From Citreicoccus inhibens (GTDB lineage: Bacteria; Myxococcota; Myxococcia; Myxococcales; Myxococcaceae), in contig NZ_JAHNZT010000001.1 of assembly GCF_019039035.1 (NCBI RefSeq), positions 62,001-126,000 on the forward strand: DNA of 64,000 nucleotides. Reading direction: 5' to 3'. Below are positions 1 to 7,811 of the stretch, piece after piece. A program made the position numbers and the translations under genes. Below the pieces are notes generated by a model. It made no database searches. It had not been told where the DNA came from and saw nothing but the letters and a program-made list of their open reading frames with translations. Positions within the stretch are counted from its first letter, which is position 1. Every line of letters begins with the position of its first letter.

Positions 1-1985
1 GTCCGCTGGGTGCCCGTGGCCGCATCGAGCAGGACGAGCTCCCCTGACTCGCGGCCCACCGCGAAGCTGGGCGACCGCGCCGCGATGGCATACACCGGAT
101 CCGGCTCCACCACGGCCTCGGTGTCGAGGAGGGTCGTGCCATGCCGAAGCTCGTGCAGCGACACATGTCCGCTCTCGTCATGGAGCACCACCACGCGGGT
201 GCCGTCGGGCGTGAAGCTCACGCGCTGGATGTTCCCTGGCGGGCCACGCAGCGTGAGCACCAGCGCGCCGTCCGACACCCGCCACACCCGCGCGCGCTCC
301 TCCTCGACCGCGGCCACGAAGAGCTTGCCGTCCGGAGAGAAGGCCATGGGGAGCGAATCGAGCACCGGGCCTCTGTCCTCGCGGGCCACGGGCGGCGCGG
401 AGAGGACCTGCGCGGGCTCCAGCGTCCGCGCATCGAGGAGCCGCACCCCAGGCCGGAAGGGGGGCGGCTTGCTCACGGTGGAGAGCGGACACGCCAGATA
501 GCGGCCATCCGGGCTCACATCCCAGGGCAGCATGAACGCGGTCCGCGCATCCAGAGGAAGGGGCCTGCTCTGCCCTCGTGAATCAAAGACATGCGTGGAC
601 CTGCGCAACCGCGCGATGCCATAGGGCGCGCCGGCGCGCCCCGACAACTCCTGCACCGGCTCCTGTTCGGCCAGCAGACGGGGAGCGGCGCGCGCATTCC
701 AATCGCTGAGCACCACCCGGAAGTCGGCCGAGGTCAACGCGAAGCGCTCGCCATCTGGATGGAACGCGGCATGACGCTCGACCTTTTGCGGGGGAACCGC
801 TTGGGTCCGCAGCACCTCGCCGCTCAGCGCATCGACCTCGTCCAGCCGGCCATGGACGAACACGCCCAAGCGCTTCGCGTCGAGCCACGAGGCCGAGGAC
901 GCCGGGCCGAGCCCCTGCCCCAGAGGCTGATGCGTCCACCCCTGCGTCTCCACCCGGGTGACTCCGTCCACGGTGCTGAGCGCGAGCCACGCTCCGTCCG
1001 GACTGAAGGCCGCGTCCCGCACGATGGTGCCCACGGAGATGCGCGCCACCTGCGCGCCGGTCTCCACATCCCAGATGCGCGCGGTGTCATCCGAGCCGCC
1101 CGAGGCCAGCCAACGCCCGGACGGATGGAACGCCACGGTCAGCACGGACTGCTCATGCCCCGACAGCGTGTGCGCCACCCTGCCCGTGGCCACCTCGACC
1201 AGGCGCACCCGCCACCCGAGGTTCGCCACGGCGAGCCAGCGGCCATCCGGGCTGAAGGCGACCGAGGTCACCTGCCCCTCTTGCCGCGTCAGGGAATGCA
1301 GCAGGGCGCCGGTCTCCACGTCCCAGATGCGCGCGTCGTGGTCACGCGAGCCGGATGCCAGCCGCGTTCCATCCGGACTCCAGGCCACGCTGCGCACCTC
1401 GGCCTCGTGGCCCGCCAGCGTGCGCACGCAGGTGCCCGTGGCGACGTCCCAGAGATGGACGTTCTGAGTGTCCTCCCACGAGCCCGTCGCCAACCGCGTC
1501 CCGGAGGGATTGAAGGCCACGCACAGCACGTGGGCCTCGTGGCGGAGATCCCGCTCATGTCCCTCCAGACGTCCGGGCAGGGGCCGCAGGGCCTCCAACC
1601 AGGGCTTCACTTCGGACGGGGCCTCCCATTGCTGTCGCCAGTGCTCCGCGAGCTTCCAGACGCGCGCACCTGGATCGCTCCACGGCCCCACCGCGCCTTC
1701 TTCAAAGTGTGAAGCGGCCTCGGGAGCATCGAACCAGCGCAGACGATTGTAGAGACATTGGAACAGCGCCTCCGGATGGTCGCGGACGAAGTCGGCATCG
1801 AGCGCGAGGGCGCGGCGAAGGACGCTCGCGGCACGAGGGCTGACCCAAGGGTCATCGTCCGGGAGGACGCGCGCGAGCAGCGTGTCCAGGGCCTCCTCGA
1901 GCGCCTCCAGGCCCGAGTCCAGAAGCAAACGCTCCAGGGTGGAGAACTCGGCGAGGGCAGCGAGGGTCAGGGAAGGAGGCGGCAT
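1..1985 (-). CDS. WD40-repeat beta-propeller protein (3' end outside window)
   Basis: The reading frame is open from an ATG at 1985 to the left edge, giving 661 codons without the C-terminus. After about 140 residues of helical, non-repeat sequence (starting MPPPSLTLAALAEF), WD40 blades follow, recognisable by repeated GHE...V.SVA.SPDG.RLASGS and ..IWDVETGA units at roughly 40-residue spacing. There is no signal peptide or membrane segment, so a cytoplasmic scaffold or protein-interaction role is likely. Proteins of this form in myxobacteria often accompany kinases or signalling loci, but no kinase domain is visible here. It is transcribed divergently from the gene at 2132. The partner is unknown, and a C-terminal effector domain beyond the edge cannot be excluded. 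Confidence 0.85.
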   Translation of the reverse strand, partial: MPPPSLTLAALAEFSTLERLLLDSGLEALEEALDTLLARVLPDDDPWVSPRAASVLRRALALDADFVRDHPEALFQCLYNRLRWFDAPEAASHFEEGAVGPWSDPGARVWKLAEHWRQQWEAPSEVKPWLEALRPLPGRLEGHERDLRHEAHVLCVAFNPSGTRLATGSWEDTQNVHLWDVATGTCVRTLAGHEAEVRSVAWSPDGTRLASGSRDHDARIWDVETGALLHSLTRQEGQVTSVAFSPDGRWLAVANLGWRVRLVEVATGRVAHTLSGHEQSVLTVAFHPSGRWLASGGSDDTARIWDVETGAQVARISVGTIVRDAAFSPDGAWLALSTVDGVTRVETQGWTHQPLGQGLGPASSASWLDAKRLGVFVHGRLDEVDALSGEVLRTQAVPPQKVERHAAFHPDGERFALTSADFRVVLSDWNARAAPRLLAEQEPVQELSGRAGAPYGIARLRRSTHVFDSRGQSRPLPLDARTAFMLPWDVSPDGRYLACPLSTVSKPPPFRPGVRLLDARTLEPAQVLSAPPVAREDRGPVLDSLPMAFSPDGKLFVAAVEEERARVWRVSDGALVLTLRGPPGNIQRVSFTPDGTRVVVLHDESGHVSLHELRHGTTLLDTEAVVEPDPVYAIAARSPSFAVGRESGELVLLDAATGTQR

Positions 1986-2131
1986 GCGGGACTCGAGTGG
2001 AACGAGGGACGACGCGCGGAGGAGGCGCGCAGCATAAGGCCAAAGCGGGCGGTGGTTGGTGCCACATGTGCACTTGTGCTGTCTTCCCAGACGCCTCTCG
2101 GACTTCTCCGAGAACCAGGAAGAGGCCCACC

Positions 2132-3340
2132 ATGTCCGAGTCTCCCCCAGCCTCGCCGCCCGACCACGACGAGGAGGCATTGCGCGACCTGTCGATGTGG
2201 ATCACCAAGCTGCGGAATCTGGAGAACATCACGGTGGAGCCGCGGGGGAGACTGTCTCGGGGCTCCAACTCCAAGCGCCCTGCCCACAGCAAGAACTTCT
2301 TCAATCACCTCTCGGAACAGAACATCACCTGGCGCGCCACTGACGGCTCCGACCACAGCGGCGCAGTCGCCGTCATCCAAGGCTCATGGTTCCAGGACAG
2401 CGACAGCTACACCTTCGCGCCGGAAGCACGCGCGATGATTGTGGACGTGCACAACGACCATGCCATGGCCTTCCTCCTCCACGAGGCGAGCCAGGGAATC
2501 GACGAGGCCCGCGTGGTGGCCGCCAGCGCCGGAGAGGAGGACTCCGCGGTCACCGTGGCGCAAAGCATGGCCGAGTACACCCGCAAGGCGGTCGAGGCGC
2601 GGTTCGCGTCGCACTGGTTCACGCATCCCGAAGAGGCGCAAGCCGTCCGCCAATGGGTGGATGCCCAGCCACTGCGCAAGACGCCCAAGTTCTCGGTGGA
2701 GATCGAGGCCGTGGAGATGGCCCCGAGCGAGGAGGCGTTGCGCACGCAGCTCATCGAGTGGCTCCCTCCGAAGCGCCGCAGGCTCCTCGCCACCGCGGCG
2801 GGCGCGCCAACCACGGATTGCGCAGCGTTGGCGCGCGCCATCGCGACCGTGCTCGCCACAGGCAAGCCCGCCGCTCAGGCCAAGTTAGAAGCCAGACTGC
2901 GGGAGATGGCCGGATGGGATGACTGGCGGGAGGCGTTCTTCCTCGATGCGCTGCCCTCTGGACTGTGCGCCGTGAGGCTGCGTGCAACCCGCCTGGGAGT
3001 GGCATTTCACTCCACCACTCGCAATGGCGTGCCCTTGCTCGGGCTCCAGCTCCTGCTCGACGCTCCGGGTGCCCAGGCGCTGCATCACCACGTCAACGCG
3101 GATCATCTCCGCTTCTGTCGCTCGCGAGGATTCGACCTGGCGGACGACATCGCGCCGCTGAGCTTCGCGCAAGAGCCCGAACACACCTTGCGAAAGGACA
3201 CAGCTCCCGGTGAGGTCCGCTACCAGCTCCTCATGCCCAAGGCCCTGGTGCCCGCGGGGTGCACGCCAGGCGCGAAGTTCGACTCGATAGCCCCCGCGGA
3301 CGATATCAGCTGGTATTGCCGACCGCCGCGCAGCGTCTGA
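2132..3340 (+). CDS. uncharacterised protein, intact copy of a duplicated gene
   Basis: 402 residues from ATG 2132, preceded by an AGGA-type ribosome site; the frame is open upstream to 1997, but MSESPP is the better start. I do not recognise the family. The protein looks soluble, with no signal peptide, transmembrane segment or Cys motif. Landmarks are ITWRATDGSD (about residue 70), the region HNDHAMAFLLHEAS (about 110), and a C-terminal half with LLGLQLLLDAPGAQ and NADHLRF. A SMI1/KNR4-like (SUKH) fold crossed my mind but is not supported by a diagnostic motif. A shortened, interrupted paralogue lies at 5622-6334, and both copies are followed by MarR-gene sequence, so this gene belonged to a duplicated block. 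Confidence 0.8.
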   Translation: MSESPPASPPDHDEEALRDLSMWITKLRNLENITVEPRGRLSRGSNSKRPAHSKNFFNHLSEQNITWRATDGSDHSGAVAVIQGSWFQDSDSYTFAPEARAMIVDVHNDHAMAFLLHEASQGIDEARVVAASAGEEDSAVTVAQSMAEYTRKAVEARFASHWFTHPEEAQAVRQWVDAQPLRKTPKFSVEIEAVEMAPSEEALRTQLIEWLPPKRRRLLATAAGAPTTDCAALARAIATVLATGKPAAQAKLEARLREMAGWDDWREAFFLDALPSGLCAVRLRATRLGVAFHSTTRNGVPLLGLQLLLDAPGAQALHHHVNADHLRFCRSRGFDLADDIAPLSFAQEPEHTLRKDTAPGEVRYQLLMPKALVPAGCTPGAKFDSIAPADDISWYCRPPRSV

Positions 3341-3363
3341 GGCCACGCTGACGCAGCCGAGCG

Positions 3364-3424
3364 TCAGGAGTCCTCGTCGTCGTCCGAGGCGGCGGGGGCG
3401 CACTCCAGCAGGGCACTCGCGGAC
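3364..3424 (-). pseudogene. 3' remnant of a MarR-family gene
   Basis: About 60 bases read leftward as SALLECAPAASDDDEDS plus stop, closely matching the last residues (SALLESPPAASDDDEDA) of the intact MarR gene at 6361-6819. The stop codon TCA (3364-3366) aligns with TCA 6361-6363. Upstream of the eight bases TCGCGGAC at 3417-3424 the MarR reading stops and the end of an NmrA-like gene begins. The rest of marR has therefore been deleted. Confidence 0.8.
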
Positions 3425-3472
3425 TGGTGCGCGCGAAACGCCCAGGCGCTCCGCGCGCCCACTCCAGGCTGA
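3417..3472 (+). pseudogene. 3' remnant of an NmrA-like NAD(P)-binding gene
   Basis: This stretch reads rightward as ADWCARNAQALRAPTPG plus TGA. It matches ADWCARHAQSFLRPTSR at the end of the intact gene 6935-7798, codon for codon. The left limit TCGCGGAC is shared with the MarR remnant and marks a deletion junction. Only the last 18 or so codons survive and there is no start codon or promoter, so no product is expected. Confidence 0.8.
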
Positions 3473-3488
3473 CCCGCCGGGCTCGCGC

Positions 3489-3706
3489 TCAGGCGTCCAG
3501 CGTGGACACGGTGAGCGCGTGCAGGTCCGCGGTCTCTCCGATGACGTCGATGCGCGTGATGCGCCCGGCCGCCAGCGTGAAGCGCAGGATCCGATACAGC
3601 CGTCCGCGCGGAGCAACCACGAGGCCCACGGCGCCCGCCGCCAGCGCCACCCGCGCGGCCTTCGGTCTGCTCGTCGCCGTTCCCGCCGTGATGGCCTGCA
3701 ACTCCT
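3489..3706 (-). pseudogene. 3' remnant of the ECF sigma factor (SnoaL-like tail)
   Basis: Leftward translation gives AARVALAAGAVGLVVAPRG and, further on, GRITRIDVIGE and ADLHALTVSTLDA. These are nearly identical to the C-terminal tail of the sigma factor at 7808-8692, and the stop codons are aligned. Nucleotide similarity fades near 3700, and the sigma-2 and sigma-4 regions are absent. The neighbouring 3707-3853 has no recognisable gene. This is the third gene fragment, in the same order as in the intact block at 6361-8692. Confidence 0.8.
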
Positions 3707-3853
3707 TGCAGCGCTGGGTGGACGCCCGCGCGGTCGACTTGGCCGAGGCCAGCAACGAGTTCCTGGGTGCCACGTCCCGAAGCGCGCGAGCGCGCCCGCG
3801 CTGCCGCCATGGCCCCGCGCCCCCTGACGCATCGAGGGCCCGGGCCGTGGCAG

Positions 3854-5311
3854 CTACCCCGTGGACCTCTGGACCGGGACAGGGCTTGGGCGCGTGAGAG
3901 GGGGAGGCCGTGTCTCGGTATTCGCCAGCCGCTCGAGAGGGCGGAGGAGCGACATGACGCCATGGCCCAACACGGGCAAGGCCACGGAGGGCTGGAGAAC
4001 CGCCTCCATCCCCGCGTGCAGGTGCAGTATCCGGTAGAACTGGCGATGGACGTGTGCGTCGGTCGACGTGCGCTCCATCAGCCGCAGGATGTACCAGTGC
4101 AGCAAGCCCAGCCCGAAGGTCCGCTTCCCGACGGCCTGCGGATACAGCAAGTCCATGCTCGTGCCCAACAGCCACGGGAGCCGGATGACTTCAGGCAGCT
4201 GCTCGCGGAAGCGCTGCGCCAGGCCCGAGAGATCGCCTCGTTCCGCCTGCTCGCGGAGGCAGGTGTCCAGCAGCTCGGCGCCAAGCCCCGCCACCGACAT
4301 GCCTTGCCCGTAGAGGGGGTTGAAGGCACACGCGGCGTCTCCCAGGATGACCAGCCCCTCGGGAAAGCGGGGCAGCTTCTCGTAGTGCCGCCACCGGCAG
4401 TCCTTCACCTTGTGCTGAGAGATGGGCCCTATCGGCGTGGCCTCTTTCAGGTAGTTGTACAGGTCCGGACGCGTCAGTGAGCGCGCGTACTCGAGGAACC
4501 CCGCGTACTCGGTGGGCGCGTGCTCCCCGAAGTAGCCATTGAGGGTGACGAGCCACCGGCCTCCTTCGACGTGTGAAATGAAACCCGCGCGCCAGGCCTT
4601 GGGAGGACTTGGATAGAGGAAGAGCGCCTTCCATTCCTTTTGGAAGTGGGGCGGCGGCTCGTGCAGGCACGTCGTGTAGGAAAGGTCCACGATGACCTGC
4701 TCTTCCTCCGGGCGCGCGTAGCCGATGGCTTCCAACCACTGAGGCATCCGCGAGCCCCGGCCACTGGCATCCACGACGAGGTCCGCCTCCCACGACTCCT
4801 CGCCCTGGGGTGTCTTGACCCGGACGCCCGTGATGCGCCCCGTGCCCTTCTCGTCGGAGATGAGCCCTTCGATGGAGCAGCCCTCGCGCACCGCGACGTT
4901 GGGCTGCGTCTTCACCCGGCGAAGGACGTTCCACTCGAGCAGGGGCCGGCTGCACAGCAGCCCGGGGATGCCGCTGGTGCGGCGCAGCTTCCACACCCCG
5001 AAGTGGTGCCAGGCGAGGTCTCCACTCGAGTCGATGAACTCGGCGCCCTGGACCTGGAGTTGCTCGAACAGGTCCGGGAAGTACTTGTCGAGGATGCGCC
5101 GGCCCGTGTCCAGCAGCACATGGATGTGCGGCCCTTGGGGAACACCTTTGCGCGCGGCGGGCCCCTCCACCCGGACATCACGCTCCACCAGCGTCACCTT
5201 GTCGAAGTGGTCCGCGAGCGCCCGCGCGCTCAGGAGCCCCGCCATGCTGCTGCCGATGACCACGGCGCTTCCGAATCTGCGTCCAGGGGTTTCCAAGTCC
5301 CAAGCCTCCAA
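3854..5311 (-). CDS. FAD-dependent monooxygenase / oxidoreductase
   Basis: Up to 485 residues. An N-terminal FAD-binding motif (VVIGSSMAGLLSARAL, about residues 17-32), a central VVDASGRGSRMP segment and the second FAD motif VILGDAACAFNPLYGQGM (about 332) place it in the PHBH-like flavoprotein monooxygenase/halogenase-like superfamily. The substrate is unknown. The start is ambiguous: the longest frame begins at a TTG at 5311, whereas a TTG at 5296 sits eight bases behind GGAGG and may be the real start. There is no signal peptide. The gene lies between the two halves of the duplicated block and has no paralogue here, so it either split the repeat or was trapped between copies. Confidence 0.85.
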   Translation of the reverse strand: MEAWDLETPGRRFGSAVVIGSSMAGLLSARALADHFDKVTLVERDVRVEGPAARKGVPQGPHIHVLLDTGRRILDKYFPDLFEQLQVQGAEFIDSSGDLAWHHFGVWKLRRTSGIPGLLCSRPLLEWNVLRRVKTQPNVAVREGCSIEGLISDEKGTGRITGVRVKTPQGEESWEADLVVDASGRGSRMPQWLEAIGYARPEEEQVIVDLSYTTCLHEPPPHFQKEWKALFLYPSPPKAWRAGFISHVEGGRWLVTLNGYFGEHAPTEYAGFLEYARSLTRPDLYNYLKEATPIGPISQHKVKDCRWRHYEKLPRFPEGLVILGDAACAFNPLYGQGMSVAGLGAELLDTCLREQAERGDLSGLAQRFREQLPEVIRLPWLLGTSMDLLYPQAVGKRTFGLGLLHWYILRLMERTSTDAHVHRQFYRILHLHAGMEAVLQPSVALPVLGHGVMSLLRPLERLANTETRPPPLTRPSPVPVQRSTG

Positions 5312-5401
5312 GGCGTCATGTCGTGGCGCTGCGGGTCGGAGGGGTCCGCCTTCCCCAGAGCCGCTCGCCCCCGCCGAGGAGATTGCACATCACCGGTCTG
5401 A

Positions 5402-5506
5402 CATGCCCTCTCGAACCCGGGGCTCGAAAGCTTCACCGCCACCCTGGAGGAGTCCAAGGCGAAGATGCTGGACAGGCTGGAGCGGGAGAGCCAGGGAGCC
5501 CCGTAG
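5402..5506 (+). other. possible coding remnant in the gap upstream of the FAD monooxygenase
   Basis: The stretch 5312-5621 has no intact gene. Within it a stop-free run of 34 codons, without a start codon, ends LEESKAKMLDRLERESQGAP then TAG. It is helical and charged like the C-terminus of a real protein. It may be the tail of a deleted gene or chance in high-GC DNA. Nothing else was recognised in the gap. Confidence 0.25.
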
Positions 5507-5621
5507 AGGGTAACCCCGCTCAGTCCACTCGCGGCCTCCTCGCCTCCCGCCGGTCTTTGCCGACCGCTGCCTGGGGCGCCACGCTCGCCATCTCCTCTTC
5601 TGGATGAGGCCAGGCGAGGAG

Positions 5622-6334
5622 CCGCAAGCCAGGGCGTCGACGAGGCGCGCGTCGTGGCCGCGAGCGCGGGCGAAGAGGGCTCCGCGGTCACCGTGGCGCG
5701 CAGCATGACCGAGTATGTCCGCAAGGCGGTCGAGGCGCGGTTCGCGTCGTACTGGTTCCTCCAGCCCAAGGAGGCGATGGCCGTCCGCAAGTGGGTGGAC
5801 GCCCAGCCCTTGCGCAAGACGCCCAGGTTCTCGGTGGAAACGGTGCTCGAATCCGGCAAGGCCACGGCCTGAGCGAAGTGGGAGGCGCGACTGAAGAGGG
5901 TCGCCGCCGTGGACGACTGGCGCGAGGCGTTCTTCGTCGATGCCCTGCCCAAGGGGCTGTGCGCCGTGAGGCTGCGCGCCCCCCGGCTGGGAGCGGCCTA
6001 TCACCGCACCTCGCGATACTCCGTGCCCTTGCTGGGGCTCCAGCTCCTGCTCGACGCGCCGGGCGCCCAGGCGCGGCATCGCCACGTCAACGCGGATCAT
6101 CTCCGCTTCTGCGGCTCGCGAGGTTTCGACGTGGCGGAGCGCATCGCGCCGCTGAGCTTCGCGCAAGAGCCTCAGCGCACCCTGCGAAGAGGCGCGGCGG
6201 CAGGCGAGGTCCGCTACCTGCTCCTCATGCCCAAGGCCCTGCTTCCGAAGGGGTGCAAGCCGGGCGCGAAGTTCGCGTCGATCGCGCCCGCGAACGAAAG
6301 CAGTGGGAACGGCCGGCCTCCGCGCAGCGCCTGA
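5622..6334 (+). pseudogene. degenerate second copy of the uncharacterised gene at 2132
   Basis: The region translates as ASQGVDEARVVAASAGEEGS and onward, matching about residues 120-402 of the intact protein. Three lesions are visible. The first 120 or so codons are missing. About 48 codons are deleted after FSVE (corresponding to roughly 2701-2844 in the intact gene). An in-frame TGA lies at 5870-5872, after which the same frame resumes with AKWEARLKRVAAVDDWREAFF. The downstream part, including LLGLQLLLDAPGAQ and NADHLRFCGSRGF, is still very similar. It is followed by the intact MarR gene in convergent orientation. Short products could be translated from internal ATGs at 5654 or 5909 but are unlikely to function. 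Confidence 0.85.
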
Positions 6335-6360
6335 GAAGCGCTCGCGAACACAGCGGGGCG

Positions 6361-6819
6361 TCAGGCGTCCTCGTCGTCGTCCGAGGCCGCGGGGGGCGAC
6401 TCCAGCAGGGCGCTCGCGGACCGATGAATCTTCGCGAGCGCGCTCAACAGGTGCTTGCGCTCGGTCGCGGTGAGGCCCTGGGTGACGAGGGCCTCCAGGC
6501 GCTGACGCTCGGCCTCCACGGGCTCCTTCAGCTCACGCCCCGCTTCGGTGAGCCAGAGGCGGACGAGGCGTTGATCCCTCGCATCCGGGCGCCGGGTGAG
6601 CAGCCCGGCCGCCGCCATGCGCGTGGCCATCTTCACCACCGTGGGCGTCGCGACATGCAGCGCCGAGGCCACCTCCCCCGGCGTCCGGCCGTCCTGCTCC
6701 CACAGCATCGCGAGCAACAGGTTCTGTCCCAGGTGCAGGCCGTGGCGCCGCATGGCCACCTCGGCCACGGCCCGGAGCGCCTTCGTCGTCTTGCTGTGCA
6801 GGTCGAGGAACTCGGACAT
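6361..6819 (-). CDS. MarR-family transcriptional regulator
   Basis: 152 residues, normal for MarR. The winged helix lies in the middle: LLLAMLWEQDGRTPGEVASAL, then ATPTVVKMATRMAAAGL as the recognition helix, then a wing with TRRPDARDQRLVRLWLT. The dimerisation helices are at both ends, and an acidic tail (SDDDEDA) finishes the protein. It probably represses itself and the divergent NAD(P)-binding gene at 6935, with release by a small aromatic or electrophilic ligand; no ligand can be deduced. Two operator-like palindromes lie in the shared intergenic region. A 3' fragment of a second copy remains at 3364-3424. Confidence 0.9.
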   Translation of the reverse strand: MSEFLDLHSKTTKALRAVAEVAMRRHGLHLGQNLLLAMLWEQDGRTPGEVASALHVATPTVVKMATRMAAAGLLTRRPDARDQRLVRLWLTEAGRELKEPVEAERQRLEALVTQGLTATERKHLLSALAKIHRSASALLESPPAASDDDEDA

Positions 6820-6867
6820 CGCGACTCACGGTGGGGAACCGGCGCGAGCGTACCGCAGGCACGCCGA

Positions 6868-6915
6868 TTGACGGCCATTCAATAGCCGGCTACCATTTTC
6901 CTCGCTAGCCAGCTA
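6868..6915 (+). promoter_or_regulatory. sigma70-like promoter with two palindromic operator candidates
   Basis: TTGACG (6868-6873), a 17-base spacer and TACCAT (6891-6896) form a credible -35/-10 pair pointing at the gene starting at 6935. The perfect palindrome TAGCCGGCTA (6883-6892) overlaps the spacer and -10 element. A near copy, TAGCCAGCTA (6906-6915), lies 23 bases further, centre to centre, about two helical turns away on the transcription start. This is the expected layout for repression by the divergent MarR protein. The functional assignment is inference. Confidence 0.5.
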
Positions 6916-6934
6916 ACGAACGAGAGCGTCCTCG

Positions 6935-7798
6935 ATGATTCTGGTCACTGGGGCCACGGGCAATGTTGGACGGGAGTTGGTTCGGGAACTCGATGCGCGC
7001 GGCGCGCGGCAACGCCTCCTGGTGAGAGACCCTGTCCGCGCGGCGGGGCTGCCCGAGCGGGCCGCGCGCGTGGTGGGGGACCTGGGTCTCCCCGAGAGCC
7101 TGCCGCCCGCCTTCGCCGGCGTCGACACGCTGTTCCTGCTCACGCAGGGAATCGGGGTCGAGCTGGCCGCGAACGCGCTGCGTGCCGCGAAGGCCGTGGG
7201 CGTGCGGCGTGTGGTGTTCATGTCCTCCATCAACGTCCTCGGAGACCCAGTGCCCGCCATGGGGCGCTGGCACCACGCGCGCGAGCAGCTCGTGCGCGAC
7301 GCGGGCCTGCCCGCCACGATTCTCCGGCCGGGGGGATTCATGACCAACGCCTTCGAGTGGGCGCCGTCCATCCGCGAGGCGGGCTTCGTGTTCGATCCGA
7401 TTGGCCCAGGCCGATACGCGCTCATCGACCCCGCGGACGTCGCGGCCGTCGCCGCGCGCGTGCTGACCGAGGATGGACATGACGGCCAGGCGTACGTCCT
7501 CACGGGTGACGAGGTGCTCACCGTCGCCGAGCAGGTCCGCATCCTCGCCCGGGCGCTTGGCCGCGACATCGAGGTGCGCGAGGCGGCCTCCCCCGAGGAC
7601 GCCGTGAGGTCCCGCTTCCCCCAGGGCGCGCCGCCGGCACTGGCCGAGGCCATCCTCGACACCTTTACGCGGATGCGCTCGGACCGCGTCGGCGTCCGCA
7701 CGGACACGGTGGAGCGCCTGCTGGGCCGCAAACCTCGCCCCTTCGCGGACTGGTGCGCGCGACACGCCCAGTCCTTCCTCCGGCCCACTTCACGCTGA
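6935..7798 (+). CDS. NmrA-like NAD(P)H-binding protein (atypical SDR)
   Basis: 287 residues beginning with the Rossmann motif VTGATGNVGRELVREL (GxxGxxG) right after the start, as in NmrA-like and QOR2-like atypical short-chain dehydrogenases. RRVVFMSSIN marks strand 5, and LRPGGFMTNAFEW is typical of the family. The classical YxxxK pair is not evident, so it may be a redox sensor or quinone/azo reductase rather than an alcohol dehydrogenase. It is divergent from MarR and probably controlled by it. Its stop codon sits in a hairpin shared with the convergent sigma-factor gene. Confidence 0.85.
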   Translation: MILVTGATGNVGRELVRELDARGARQRLLVRDPVRAAGLPERAARVVGDLGLPESLPPAFAGVDTLFLLTQGIGVELAANALRAAKAVGVRRVVFMSSINVLGDPVPAMGRWHHAREQLVRDAGLPATILRPGGFMTNAFEWAPSIREAGFVFDPIGPGRYALIDPADVAAVAARVLTEDGHDGQAYVLTGDEVLTVAEQVRILARALGRDIEVREAASPEDAVRSRFPQGAPPALAEAILDTFTRMRSDRVGVRTDTVERLLGRKPRPFADWCARHAQSFLRPTSR

Positions 7799-7811
7799 GC
7801 CGAGGGCTCAG
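7795..7811. terminator. bidirectional hairpin between convergent genes
   Basis: CTGAGCC (7795-7801) and GGCTCAG (7805-7811) form a perfect seven-base-pair stem with loop GAG. The stem contains the TGA of the gene ending at 7798 and the complement of the stop codon of the gene ending at 7808. There is no T-run, so termination strength is uncertain. Confidence 0.4.

Noticed and set aside
591-1712. Long rightward open frame across the WD40 gene
   Set aside because: It is rich in R, G, H and P and has no domain; the leftward WD40 reading with repeated blades is real, so this is a high-GC shadow.
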